DNA from: Elusimicrobiota bacterium
Lineage (GTDB): Bacteria > Elusimicrobiota > Elusimicrobia > FEN-1173
Reading direction: 5' to 3'
NCBI GenBank assembly: GCA_016714745.1
Contig: JADKCG010000006.1
Span: 1 to 64,000 of the forward strand
Length of the DNA: 64,000 nt
Numbering within the stretch: the first letter of the stretch is position 1; every line of letters starts with the position of its first letter. The notes under the pieces are model-generated. The model made no database searches. It saw only the letters and a list, made by a program, of their open reading frames with translations, and was not told where the DNA came from. The translations under genes and the position numbers were made by a program. Below, piece by piece: positions 29,537 to 39,800 of this stretch.

Positions 29537-30766
29537 AGCGGGATTATACGGAAAAACCCAATTCCGCAAGCAAAATCACGCCAGGACGCCGAAACCAGCG
29601 TTCCGGCGGGGACTCGGGGGATGGAAACGCGCAAATAGTTGTCTGTCCACCCTTCCCCGTTTCCTTCCGCCAAAACCGTCCGCGTGGTTCCGACAAACCG
29701 CCCGAAACCGAGCCCAGCCGTTTCAGGAAAGATCGATCAACCGACGGGTCCGCTTTTGCATGACCGCGCGATCAAGAGGTTTCAGCTCCGCCGCCACCGT
29801 CCCCGGTCGTGACGAATAAGGAAACGCATGCAACCCAGAGAGTTGAAGTGTCTCAATCCGGCGAAAGGTATTCTCAAACGCGGTGTCGCTTTCTGTCGGG
29901 AACCCGGTCAAAACATCCGCCGTCACTGCGGCCTCAGGCAAAAAGCGCCGAACAGCGCCCACGCGGTCCGCGTAGTCGGAAAACGCATACCAACGGCCCA
30001 TGTCTTTTAAGACACCGTCGTCGGCCGATTGAAGCGGGATATGGAAATGAGCGCACACTTTGTCGGAGGACGCGGCCAACTGAATCAATTTGTCCGGGAT
30101 CTCGGTGACTTCCAAGGAAGATAACCGAATGCGAAACCGGCCCGGAAGGTGAATGATGCGCGCCACCAATTGAGTTAAATCCGCATATTTTCCATCGGGC
30201 GAACGCCCGCGGTAAAGGCCCAACCGAATGCCGGTGAACACGATTTCGCCGTGCCCCCCGTCCACCAGGGTTTGGACTTCCTTTAAAACATGGTCAACCG
30301 GTTTGCTCCAGTAAGTGGAACGGGTCTGGGGGATAATGCAATAGCGGCAGGGCGCCTTGCATCCGTCCTGAATTTTGACGAACGCCCGGGCGCGGTGGGC
30401 GAACCGGGACAGGCCCCACACTTCCGGAGCCACCTCAAACCCAAGACAGGCAGGCAATCCCTCTTTTTCTTTGTTGGAGTAAACTTCAACGCGCGGGGAA
30501 AGAGCCCGAAGGGCCTGGGGGTCATGAGTGGCGTAACAGCCTGTGACGACGACGCGGGCCGTGATGTTTTCCCGCAGAATCTTCCGAACAAATTGGCGAC
30601 ATTCCTGGTCCGCTTTGGCCGTGACAGAACAGGAATTAATCAAACACAGGTCGGCTTCACGGAAATCATTGACAGATTGCCCGCCGCCGGATTCCAGCCG
30701 TGTGCGGAGGAGTTCGGTATCGTATTGGTTGGCCTTACAACCAAACGTTTGAAACGAAACTTTCAC
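29533..30766 (-). CDS. mtaB: tRNA (N6-L-threonylcarbamoyladenosine37-C2)-methylthiotransferase (one frameshift)
   Basis: A radical-SAM enzyme that adds a methylthio group to t6A37 of ANN-decoding tRNAs. The N-terminal domain (FQTFGCKANQYDTELL, then NSCSVTAKAD) binds the auxiliary cluster; the radical-SAM triad is in DGCKAPCRYCIIPQTRS. A shift near 29725 joins a C-terminal TRAM-like segment (FVGTTRTVLAEGNGEGWTDN) ending at 29533. The GTG start overlaps the stop of the preceding membrane protein gene (GTGA). Joined length is about 410 residues. Confidence 0.88.
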
Positions 30767-31160
30767 CGTGGCCGAAAACGTTCACCGAAAAGCCACGCGC
30801 CGGTGAGCGCCCCAAGAACAGCGACCCCGGTGGCCACCACCGAACAGGCACCACCATCCGCCAATAGTCCGGTTGGGACAGCGCCACCGAAACTGTTCCA
30901 AACTCTTCAAGCGAGCGACGAGTGAGTTGTTGCAGAGAGAGGGAAGACCAACGATCGCCCCCGACAACCAGGCCTGACGGGTGGAAAACGTTCCCGCAAC
31001 CCCTCCAACAACGAGGAGCACCGCCAACAATGGCAGAGGGCGGAAATAAAATAAAAAAACCGCCCCCCAACGCCAGGACAGAGACAACCGTCGAGACCCC
31101 CGCGATCCATGACCAGGATCGGCGGAGCGAGGACGATAGAAGTTTAGAGCCCGAGTTCAT
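30763..31160 (-). CDS. Small membrane protein, function unknown (probably two or more frameshifts)
   Basis: Only about 130 residues, pieced from three frames. It starts ATG AAC at 31160, inside the end of rsmE, with a first hydrophobic segment WSWIAGVSTVVSVLALGGG. A second segment reads RPLPLLAVLLVVGGVAG in another frame. After a soluble stretch (LTRRSLEEFGTVSVALS) a third segment, VVATGVAVLGALTGAWLFG, ends in a basic tail whose stop overlaps the mtaB start. The layout recalls small ATP synthase I-like membrane proteins, but I cannot assign it. The composite frame is inferred from hydrophobicity and the two coupled overlaps. Confidence 0.5.
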
Positions 31161-31909
31161 AAAGGAGTGAGGAAGCGACAAAAATGCCGGCGGTTTCCGT
31201 GCGCAAAATACGCGGGCCCAAAGTCACAGGGATTACCCCCCGCGCCCGCGCCCGATCCACTTCCGCCGGATCAAACCCGCCTTCTGCCCCGATCATAACT
31301 GGGCCCCCGACCAACACCTAAACTCGCGCCCGCCTTTCAGGGGCTTCCCCGCCAGCCTGCGGAGAGAACGGATTTCAGCGTGGTTGTTTCTTCCCCTTCC
31401 CAGGGGATGAGCCACAATTCATCGGATGTCACGCGCGCCAGTGCTTCATCAAATTCCATGGGGGCTAAAAGAACGGGCACATCGGCACGCCCGCATTGAG
31501 CCGCGGCGGCCCGAGCTATTTTATCCCACCGAGCCCGTTTTGCCACAGCCCGCGCCGCCGGCACCCGCGCCACGCTCCGTACGGTGTGAAGCGGAACAAT
31601 TTCCGAAACACCCAACTCGGTGGCCTTCTCAATAATCCATTCGAAGGTGTCCCCTTTCGGAACCCCTTGGAATAAACGAAGAACGTAGGGCGCTTTCACA
31701 GAAGCCCGTTCCGCCCATATCCGTCCCGACACCCGCGTCGGCGTCACGGTTTCCAACACCCCGAGAAAAGAACGATCCACCCCGTCAAACAATTGAACCT
31801 CATCCCCACTTTTTCCGCAAAACCCGAGCCAAATGACCAGACTCTTCGGCGCCAAAACCAAAACTGACCGGCCTTCATGTTTTGAGGAGAAACAAAAAAA
31901 GTGCGGCAC
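31144..31909 (-). CDS. rsmE: 16S rRNA (uracil1498-N3)-methyltransferase (one frameshift)
   Basis: A SPOUT methyltransferase that modifies U1498 of 16S rRNA. The N-terminal PUA-like domain includes KSGDEVQLFDGVDRSFLG; then RLFQGVPKGDTFEWIIEKAT and QCGRADVPVLL. The frame shifts near 31340 and continues with the SAM-binding knot: VGGPVMIGAEGGF, LGPRILRTETAGI, ending LLYELGL at 31144. Start is GTG at 31909, just after the dnaJ stop. dnaJ-rsmE is a common gene order. Confidence 0.88.
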
Positions 31910-31914
31910 AAAAA

Positions 31915-33024
31915 CTACTTACCAAACGCTTTCTTCAAAAACCCTTCTTCGAAATTGAGCCCGGTTTCGCCCATGGATTGAGCGAGTTCGGCCATCAAGC
32001 GGCGTTGGTCTTTGGTCAGTTTGGTGGGGATGTCGACGATAACGCGAACCAAAAGGTCCCCCCGCCCGCCGCCGCGCAGAGACGGCATGCCTTCCCCGCG
32101 GACGCGCAAAAGAATGCCCGACTGGGTGCCCGGCGGGATGTGAATGCGAACGGTTTTTTGGACAGTGGCAATGTCCACCTCTCCCCCAAGCGCCGCCATG
32201 GGAATCGTCACATGGGCCTGGGTGAGCAAGTTCGCGCCTTCCCGTTCGAACCGCGCGTCTTCTTCGATCCGAATAATCACGTACAGGTCCCCCGACGGCG
32301 CGCCTCGATCGCCGGCCTCGCCGCCCCCGGAAACACGCAGGGCGGTCCCGTCCTCCACCCCGGGCGGAATGCGAACCGTTATATTTTCAGTTTTGCGCAC
32401 ATGCCCTTGACCCCGACAGTCGGAACAGGGTGTTTCCACCTTCTGCCCCGTCCCCTGACACCGGGGGCACGTCTGGGCCATGGTAAAAAATCCCCGTGTC
32501 GCGCGAACCTGGCCGGACCCTCGACAGTCTGTGCACGTTTTAACGGAGGTGCCGGGCTTAGCGCCAGACCCCTTGCACGCCTCGCAAACGGACTGATGAG
32601 ACACGCGCAACGTGGTCTGTGTGCCCGTAAAGGCTTCCGAGAGAGTAACGGTCTGCTCAGCCTGCAGATCCGCGCCTTTTTGCGGCCCCCCCCGCCCACG
32701 CCCGCCGCGAAACATGTCCCCAAACACGCTGGAGAAAATGTCCCCCACGTCGCCTTCAAAACCCTGATGAAACCCGCCGCCCGCCCCCCCTTGGGGCCCG
32801 GCCGCCCCGGCATGGCCGTATTGGTCATACATCTGCCGCTTCTCCGGAGTCGAGAGCGTTTCGTAAGCCTCGTTGATTTCCTTAAACTTTTCCTCCGCGG
32901 CCTTGTTCCCAGGGTTCCGGTCCGGATGATGTTGAAGCGCCAGTTTCCGATACGCTTGCTTCAACTCATCGGCAGAGGCCGTTTTAGAAACCCCGAGAAT
33001 TTCATAATAATCGCGTTTGGCCAT
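31915..33024 (-). CDS. dnaJ: Chaperone protein DnaJ
   Basis: Hsp40 co-chaperone that loads clients on DnaK and stimulates its ATPase. 369 residues: J domain with HPD in KLALQHHPDRNPGN, Gly-rich linker (AGGGFHQGF region), four CxxCxGxG zinc repeats beginning CEACKGSG and ending CSDCRGQG, and the two client-binding domains. No frameshift. There is no Shine-Dalgarno sequence before the ATG; a terminator-like hairpin ends eight bases upstream. Confidence 0.96.
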   Translation of the reverse strand: MAKRDYYEILGVSKTASADELKQAYRKLALQHHPDRNPGNKAAEEKFKEINEAYETLSTPEKRQMYDQYGHAGAAGPQGGAGGGFHQGFEGDVGDIFSSVFGDMFRGGRGRGGPQKGADLQAEQTVTLSEAFTGTQTTLRVSHQSVCEACKGSGAKPGTSVKTCTDCRGSGQVRATRGFFTMAQTCPRCQGTGQKVETPCSDCRGQGHVRKTENITVRIPPGVEDGTALRVSGGGEAGDRGAPSGDLYVIIRIEEDARFEREGANLLTQAHVTIPMAALGGEVDIATVQKTVRIHIPPGTQSGILLRVRGEGMPSLRGGGRGDLLVRVIVDIPTKLTKDQRRLMAELAQSMGETGLNFEEGFLKKAFGK

Positions 33025-33032
33025 GGAAATTA

Positions 33033-33058
33033 AAAACCCCCCGCTTTGGGCGCGGGGG
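33033..33058 (-). terminator. Terminator/attenuator between dnaK and dnaJ
   Basis: On the minus strand CCCCCGC, an eight-base loop region and GCGGGGG are followed by GTTTTTAAT, a textbook intrinsic terminator directly before dnaJ. It would lower dnaJ expression relative to dnaK unless read through. Confidence 0.7.
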
Positions 33059-33115
33059 AAAGGGGGGGGGGCCCCCCCCCCCCCTTTTCCAAGGGGGGGG
33101 GGGGGGGGAAGAGCA
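33059..33115. repeat. G/C homopolymer tract
   Basis: Runs of about 10 G, 13 C and 17 G, with a short TTTTCCAA between the last two, lie between the corrected dnaK stop and the terminator. Run lengths this long are unstable and hard to sequence; the true lengths are uncertain. Confidence 0.8.
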
Positions 33116-33141
33116 GGGGGTCCGAAAATGATGGCATTGGA

Positions 33142-35029
33142 TTAGGACGGTTTCTTTATCCTCGTCCACCACTTCCGCATCCACGACCTTTTCTTTCCCA
33201 GCGCCGTTCGCGCTTTCCCCTGTCGGCCCCGCGGCGCCGGGCGCTTCGCCTGCCGGTTGAGCCTTGGCGGAAGCGGCTTTATAAACTTCCTCCGCCAGCT
33301 TGTGGGACGCCTGAAGCAGATCGTCTTTGGTTTTCTTGATCTTGTCTAAGTCGGCGCCTTTCAGCGCTTCTTTCGCGTCCGTCAAAGCCCGCTCAATGGC
33401 CATGCGCTCGTCTTGGCTCACCTTGTCGCCATGCTCTTTCAAGGCCTTTTCGGTGGAATACACCACGGCGTCGGCCTCGTTTTTCGTCTCAATTTCCTGG
33501 GCCTTCTTTTTATCCTCGTCCGCAAACTTCTCCGCTTCCTTGACAAACTTTTCAACTTCGTCCTTGGACAGTTTGCTCTTGGCGTGAATGGTGATGTGTT
33601 GCTCTTTTTTGGTTCCCAAATCCAAGGCCTTTACGTTTAAGATGCCGTTGGCGTCAATGTCGAAGGTCACTTCCACCTGCGGCATCCCCCGCGGCGCGGG
33701 AGGAATGCCGTCCAGGTCGAAATGCCCGAGCGACGTATTGTCTTTCGCCAAGGGCCGCTCGCCCTGCAAGACATGGATCGTCACCGCGGGTTGGTTGTCC
33801 GACGCGGTGGAGAAGGTTTGGGACTTTTTCATGGGGATCGTGGTGTTCCGCTCGATCAGTTTCGTCATCACCCCGCCTAAAGTTTCCAACCCCAGGGACA
33901 AGGGCGTCACGTCCAAAAGCAGAACGTCTTTCACTTCGCCGCCCAAGACCCCCGCCTGAATGGCGGCGCCGAGCGCCACGCATTCCATCGGGTTCACCCC
34001 GCCTTCAATTTTCCGCCCGATGTAGCTCTCGACAAACTTCAATACGATCGGCATGCGCGTGGGTCCGCCCACCATAATGACTTTCGTGATCTGCCCGGCC
34101 GAAAGCCCCGCGTCTTTTAACGCTTGTTCCATGGGATGTTTGCACCGGTCGATGATGGGTTGAACCAACGATTCCAATTTGGACCGCGTGAGCTTCATCT
34201 GAAGATGTTTCGGCCCAGACGCGTCCGCCGTAATGAACGGCAGGTTGATGTCGGTCTCCAAAACGGTGGACAGCTCGATCTTGGATTTTTCGGCGGCCTC
34301 TTTGAATCTCTGCATGGCCATCTTGTCTTTGCGAAGGTCAATGCCGTTTTCCTTGCGGAACTCCTCGGCGATGAAGTCGATCAACACGTTGTCCATGTCG
34401 GTGCCGCCCAGCTGGGTGTCGCCGGAGGTGGAGAGCACCTGAAAGGTGGCCTCTTTTTCGATCGAGCCCATGTCCATAATGGTCACGTCCAAGGTCCCGC
34501 CGCCCAGGTCGAACACCAAAATTTTCTGAGCTTGACCCGACTTGTCTAACCCATAAGCCAACGACGCGGCCGTGGGCTCGTTGACCAACCGAACCACTTC
34601 AAGCCCCGCGATCTTCCCCGCATCTTTCGTGGCCTGCCGTTGATTGTCGTTAAAATAGGCCGGCACGGTGATCACCGCCTTCTCCACCTTATCGCCCAAA
34701 TAGGCTTCCGCGTCGCGTTTGATCTTTTGCAAAATGAACGCCGACAGCTGTTGAGGGGTGTAGTCTTTCCCGTGAATGGAATAGTTAAATTCCTGCCCCA
34801 TCTTGCGTTTGAACGCGTAGACCGTGCCTTCGGTGTTGGACACCGCTTGCCGCCGCGCGGGTTCCCCCACCAACAGTTGGTCGTCTTTCGTAAACGCCAC
34901 ATAACTGGGGAACGCTTTCCCCCCCAACGTCGTCCCTTCCGCCGAAGGGATAATGACGGGCTTACCGCCCTCCATCACCGCCGCCGCGGAATTCGAGGTT
35001 CCGAGATCAATGCCAATAATTTTACCCAT
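33142..35029 (-). CDS. dnaK: Chaperone protein DnaK (Hsp70)
   Basis: ATP-driven chaperone. The nucleotide-binding domain starts GIDLGTSNSAAAVMEGGKP, with the phosphate loops at LVFDLGGGTLDVTIMD and IMVGGPTRMPIV; the substrate-binding domain begins near DVTPLSLGLETLGG and a helical lid follows. The family-like tail VVDAEVVDEDKE is followed in the given frame by a run-on into the homopolymer tract. Removing one A in the AAAGAAA stretch near 33155 gives EPS and a stop at 33142, which I consider the real end. About 628 residues. Confidence 0.94.
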
Positions 35030-35064
35030 GGTGTTTCCTCCTCGTTGTTAATTAATCCCTAGCC

Positions 35065-35667
35065 TTAGTTGCCCGATTTATGGGGCGTCTCCGGCAGATC
35101 TTTTCCCCCGCCCCCATTTTCTTAGAAATCTTGACCCGCGCCGGCCGAAAAAGCGTGCCCTGAAACCGATAGCCTTTTTGAAGCACCGACAGAATGCGCC
35201 CTTCGTCCCCCTCGCTCTCCACCGTCTCCACGGCCTCCTGAAGATTGTGATCGTAAACGTCGCCCGCCACCGCCGTCACTTCTTCCAATCCTTCGTCTTT
35301 CAACAACCGTTTAAACTCGCCGTACAACATATCCAACCCAAAAATCACGGCCTTAATGTCGGGCGCTTGGTGCGCCGCCCGTTCGGCCTGTTCCATCACG
35401 TCCATCAGCGACACCAACCTCAGCACGATCTCTTCTTTCCCCCACCGACGCGCGTCGGCCTTTTCCCGCTCCATGCGTTTGCGATAATTATCAAACTCCG
35501 CCTTAAGCCGAAGCAACTGATCATAATAATCGGACTTCGTCCTTGGGCTTCGGCATTCGTCCCAGATTCCCCTGGGCACTCACCTGAGAGGCATTCGCTC
35601 CCTCGACCTTCACCTCCGCCGCCTGTTCGGCGCCCGGCATTGCAAACGGGTCCATGGGCTCATTCAT
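35065..35667 (-). CDS. grpE: Nucleotide exchange factor GrpE (two frameshifts)
   Basis: Releases ADP from DnaK. The start ATG at 35667 overlaps the hrcA stop; the first 48 residues are a disordered acidic segment in one frame, then a shift near 35530 leads to the long helix (YYDQLLRLKAEFDNYRKRME) and the beta domain ending KGYRFQGTLFRPARVKISK. A second shift near 35115 gives the tail DLPETPHKSGN and a stop at 35065. Corrected length is about 200 residues. It sits 35 bp before dnaK. Confidence 0.9.
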
Positions 35668-36745
35668 TGGGTCCTCCGACCATCCGGTTCAAAGCGCTCG
35701 TCACCGCTTGAGCCATCTGATTGACAAGATTCATCATGCGGGAATATTCCATCCGTTTGGGTCCTATAATTCCCAACACCCCCACCTGACGGTTCCCGAT
35801 GGTGTAACACGACGAAATCAAACTAACGTTTTTAAGATCCGGCGACCGGTTCTCCGCCCCGATCTTCACCCTCACCGCCGGAAACCGAACCGCCGACCCC
35901 GGCAGATCCAAATCTTCCCGAATCAGATCGCCCAAAGCGCGCCGCTCATCTAAAAGATGCACCAGCTGACGCAAATCGTCTTGCCCACTAAACTCCGGCA
36001 AAGAAAGGATGTTCCCTGTGCCTTCCAAATAAATTTCACCCACATCCCCCGGCGCAAACGCTTCTTCGGTCACGTGCCGGGCAAACTCCAACATGTCCAT
36101 CTGACGTTTGTGAATGGCCTCAATGTGGTCCAACAACGATTCCCGCACGCGGGAAAAAGGATGACCCCGCAACCGCTCGTTCAACGTCCGTTCCAAGGGT
36201 TCCAACAGTTCCCGGGGATAGCGCCCGTCAAAAATAACTTGACGATGCTTCACCACGCCCGTATCGCTAACCATCACCGCCAACAGCCGCCGCTCGTCAA
36301 GGGGGATCAATTCCATGTGCTGAAGGCGCGATTGGTCAATCCCCGGCGCCGTCACAAACCCTGTGTAGTTAGATAATACTGAAAGCGTTTTGGAGGTCGA
36401 CTGCATCAACTCTTCGATCTCCCGGATTTTGGATTCATGCTCCTGCCGAATCCGCTCTTCTTCTTTAATCGCCAACCGTTGCAAATCCACCAAACTGTCC
36501 ACATAAAACCGATAAGCCTTGTCAGTCGGCACCCGCCCGGCAGAAGTATGCGGATGGGTGAGATACCCTTCCCGCTCCAGTTCCCCCATCACGTTGCGAA
36601 TCGTCGCCGGAGAAAGATCCAACGCCCGCCCCCCCGCAATAAAGGCCGACCCCACCGGTTTCCCCGTCTTAATAAATTGGTGAATAACCGCCTGAAGCAG
36701 CCGCCGTTTCCGTTCTTCCTGCTCAATGGGAGATAGGGTTCTCAT
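35660..36745 (-). CDS. hrcA: Heat-inducible transcription repressor HrcA
   Basis: Represses class I heat-shock genes by binding CIRCE; activity depends on GroEL in known systems. 361 residues. The N-terminal winged helix reads LLQAVIHQFIKTGKPVGSAF and LSPATIRNVMGELEREGYL; the GAF-like domain and C-terminal block VGVLGIIGPKRMEYSRMM are typical. First gene of the hrcA-grpE-dnaK-dnaJ cluster and directly downstream of its own operator. Confidence 0.96.
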   Translation of the reverse strand: MRTLSPIEQEERKRRLLQAVIHQFIKTGKPVGSAFIAGGRALDLSPATIRNVMGELEREGYLTHPHTSAGRVPTDKAYRFYVDSLVDLQRLAIKEEERIRQEHESKIREIEELMQSTSKTLSVLSNYTGFVTAPGIDQSRLQHMELIPLDERRLLAVMVSDTGVVKHRQVIFDGRYPRELLEPLERTLNERLRGHPFSRVRESLLDHIEAIHKRQMDMLEFARHVTEEAFAPGDVGEIYLEGTGNILSLPEFSGQDDLRQLVHLLDERRALGDLIREDLDLPGSAVRFPAVRVKIGAENRSPDLKNVSLISSCYTIGNRQVGVLGIIGPKRMEYSRMMNLVNQMAQAVTSALNRMVGGPNE

Positions 36746-36748
36746 TAA

Positions 36749-36775
36749 TTAGCACTCAAGCCATTCGAGTGCTAA
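36749..36775. promoter_or_regulatory. CIRCE operator
   Basis: A perfect CIRCE: TTAGCACTC, nine bases, GAGTGCTAA. It begins four bases upstream of the hrcA ATG and covers the expected transcription start, so HrcA bound here would block its own operon. Confidence 0.97.
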
Positions 36776-36776
36776 A

Positions 36777-36805
36777 AGTATAACACACAACAAATAAACT
36801 GTCAA
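36777..36805 (-). promoter_or_regulatory. Sigma70 promoter of the hrcA operon
   Basis: TTGACA (36805-36800), a 17-bp spacer and TATACT (36782-36777) on the minus strand, immediately upstream of CIRCE. Near-consensus, so the operon should be strong once HrcA leaves. Confidence 0.9.
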
Positions 36806-36830
36806 ACAAGCAGGAGGTGTCCAAAAGGAT

Positions 36831-39800
36831 TTACGCTTGCAATTTTATAAATTGCATTTTAATCGAATCATCCAGAATGTCGGCAGTCGCGTTGCGAACA
36901 AGACCCGCGGACAAAAGGATTTTAATCAGGGCATACTGAAGGTCCATCCAATCCTTTTCATCGATGGTGTAGATAACAGGCATGACTTGACTTCCCAAAC
37001 TTTTCGCGACCTGGCGAACAGACAGTTTTCCGGCTATGCTATCGATAACTTCAAGCCCAACAAGAAACCGAACGTTGTAGCCAGGCCCTCGAAGTTGCTC
37101 GATCAATCCTTTCAACTCCTGATCCGCCAAAGCTTTTATTGTTTCGTCCGTTACTCCCGTGTCCCTCACGGTGAGCCCCACAAGGCTTTGAGATTCAGGA
37201 TTTTGATCCATTGCGCGCTTGAGATCCAAAAGTGTTGCCTTTAGTTTTGCCAAGAGGACCGCTCGATCCCCCGTAAAACCGTGTTTCTCGTTCTCAAAAA
37301 CCTCCGAAATATTGACCACCACGGGGCGATTTTCCTTTAACGCCTGGGCAAAACTTTGTGTGCGCGTGTCAAGCCCCCACTGAATGGCCCGTTCTCGCGA
37401 TTGGTTGTAGACCTTTATCTGGTCCTGATTCAAGCCCTCGACGTTTTCCCCAAAAGCAAGGTTCAAGACAAAGGCCATGTCCATAGACTGGCCTTCTGCC
37501 ACATTTTTCATTCCGATAACCCCGGCCTCAATTAAGAAAGACCGACCGAAGTGATGAAGCAACGCCAAAAGTGGTTGCACCTCGCGCACAAATGAATCTC
37601 TCTGAGAAACACGTCCTTGCACATCAAGGACAGCAAATTGCCCAACCCGACGTTTCGCCATCCGAACGGCCTTTGCAATGGATATTTCACCTTGGCTTGG
37701 ACCCTTCATATCGGATTGCCCCATCGAAATGGACTCTAGGGTTTCCACGGCATGATCCAAACCGGCCCCCCGCACCGATTCATCCCCACCAAGAAGTGAC
37801 AACAACTGCCCCATAAACACCGCTTCGTTGGGCACCTCACTTGAAATCCCCAAAGATCGTGCCATGCCTTGAAGGGTTTCCAAATCCTCCCCCCGAGAAT
37901 TCACGTTCATTGATACATCGAACCCCACGGGGGCCGCCGCCTTCCCTAACAGATAACGGCGCAATACCGATCGCAAAGAATCCCGATTGTTATCATTTTT
38001 ATATGGCAGAGCCACCGCCGACACATGGATTGGCAAATTCTTGAGAGGAAGATTAGCTTTCCTGAATCTTTCGGCGGCCTCATCTCCATGGAATTTCGTT
38101 TTATTGACCCCTATCCATTTCCTCCATGATTTTGATTTGATTAAATCCATCAGTATATTGAGCCCAAAATGCATGGCTAAACCCAAAAAAGAGAGAGGTT
38201 CCAGCTGAAGACAAACCCCGACCAAAACCAATAATCCCGCCGAAAATATCGTTGATTTTGAGGGAGATGATTGACCCCAAAGCAGTTGGGCAAAATGCGC
38301 AAGGAAGAAAGCTGCCCACCCGTAGTTAAAATCTGAAAATAATTCTAAGTGAAAACCAAACCAGGGAGCAAGGGTTCCCACTGTCGTGGCCAAAAGCGGC
38401 CCAAGAAGAACCTGAGAAAGGGCATTTTCGGTTCCCCAAGCGACCCAACGGTCATAATTTTTTCCGGACACCCCCACTTGGGCAAAGAGAGCCCTCAACC
38501 ATGGCCAAACGCCTCCATGCGGTTCACCTTCTCCCTGCCACTCGTCTCGCTTAAAGGGCACCGAACCCCGATAGACCCCCCCGGCATGTGGACTGCCGTC
38601 AATGCTGACAACATCTCCTTCCCGAAAAACTTTATCGCCGCCAATTCCCTTAATGACAACCCAGCGATTTTCAAAATCAACTTCGTAAGTCAACCCAAAT
38701 ACAGAATGAATTCCGTGCTCTTTGGCCATCAACGCAGCGTGAGAAGTCAATCCTCCCCCCGCCACCGCCCATCCCCCTACCGCATCTTGGAGCATCGTAT
38801 TGACTTCCTTGCTGCCAGGAGCATGAACAAATAAGATAATACCATCGACCCTCGCCTTGCCCAAAGTGCCGTTTATTGAAGCCACCCGTCTCCCAAGAGT
38901 CGTTAAATCCGAATCAATAAAACCAACAATCCCTCTGTACCCCCCGCCTGCCACACCAACGCCCATGGCTATAGGCTGATGGTCCGTTGAATCCAAACGG
39001 CGGGCGCTTTCCGACTCATAGTGTTTGTCCCGACTCTGAAGAATTGATAAGGCTCCTGTTTCAACCGTAAATTCAATATCCTGGTTGGCCCGAAAAATCC
39101 GATCCGCTATAAGCGCATACCTCATTAATTCGTCGAGAAAAATAGGGAAATTTTTTCCCATCTCATCGGGGATACTGTGAATGGAGGAATGCCCTGCCAT
39201 GCCGCCGACGATGTCATTCCCCTGGGCCCCAACAACGTACTCCCCGTTTATTCCCAAACGCGCGTTGTGAACATCCCTTGTAAACAAAACCCCCGTCATC
39301 GATGGTCCTTTCTCAGGATCGATCAGGTTACCAAACCTCATGCGTTGAACAATAACCCCAGTCCCCCATTGATGGGATAATCCTTCCCGATCCCGATAAA
39401 TCTGCGCCGGCCCGCTCTCCCAGCTATCCAAAACCGTGTTGATGGAAATAATCAAAGCGAGTTTGGGATCTTCCAGAAGAGCGTTGAGCTCTTTTTTATG
39501 TCCGGCACGGGCAATAATTTCTTTGTATTCCTTAACAACATCCTTCATATCATTCGGAGAGAGCATCGACTTGGTTGGCACCTTTTGCTTAACTCTCACC
39601 AGGGGGATGACGTCATTAAAAACTTCGGGGTTCATTCCCCACGTGGTCACGGCAAAATCCCTCAAGAAAAGACGGTATGTGTCATAAGCAAACCAACGGT
39701 TTTTCTTTTGTTTCGCAAGACCTTCAACGATAGAATCATTAATTCCAACGTTGGGGATCGTCGACATCATGCCAGGCATTGAAATGGCGCTTCCACTTCG

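Noticed and set aside
33002..33141. DnaK C-terminal extension through the homopolymer tract
   Set aside because: The tail is Pro/Gly low complexity encoded by G/C runs and a terminator; one base less in an A run gives a normal DnaK end at 33142.
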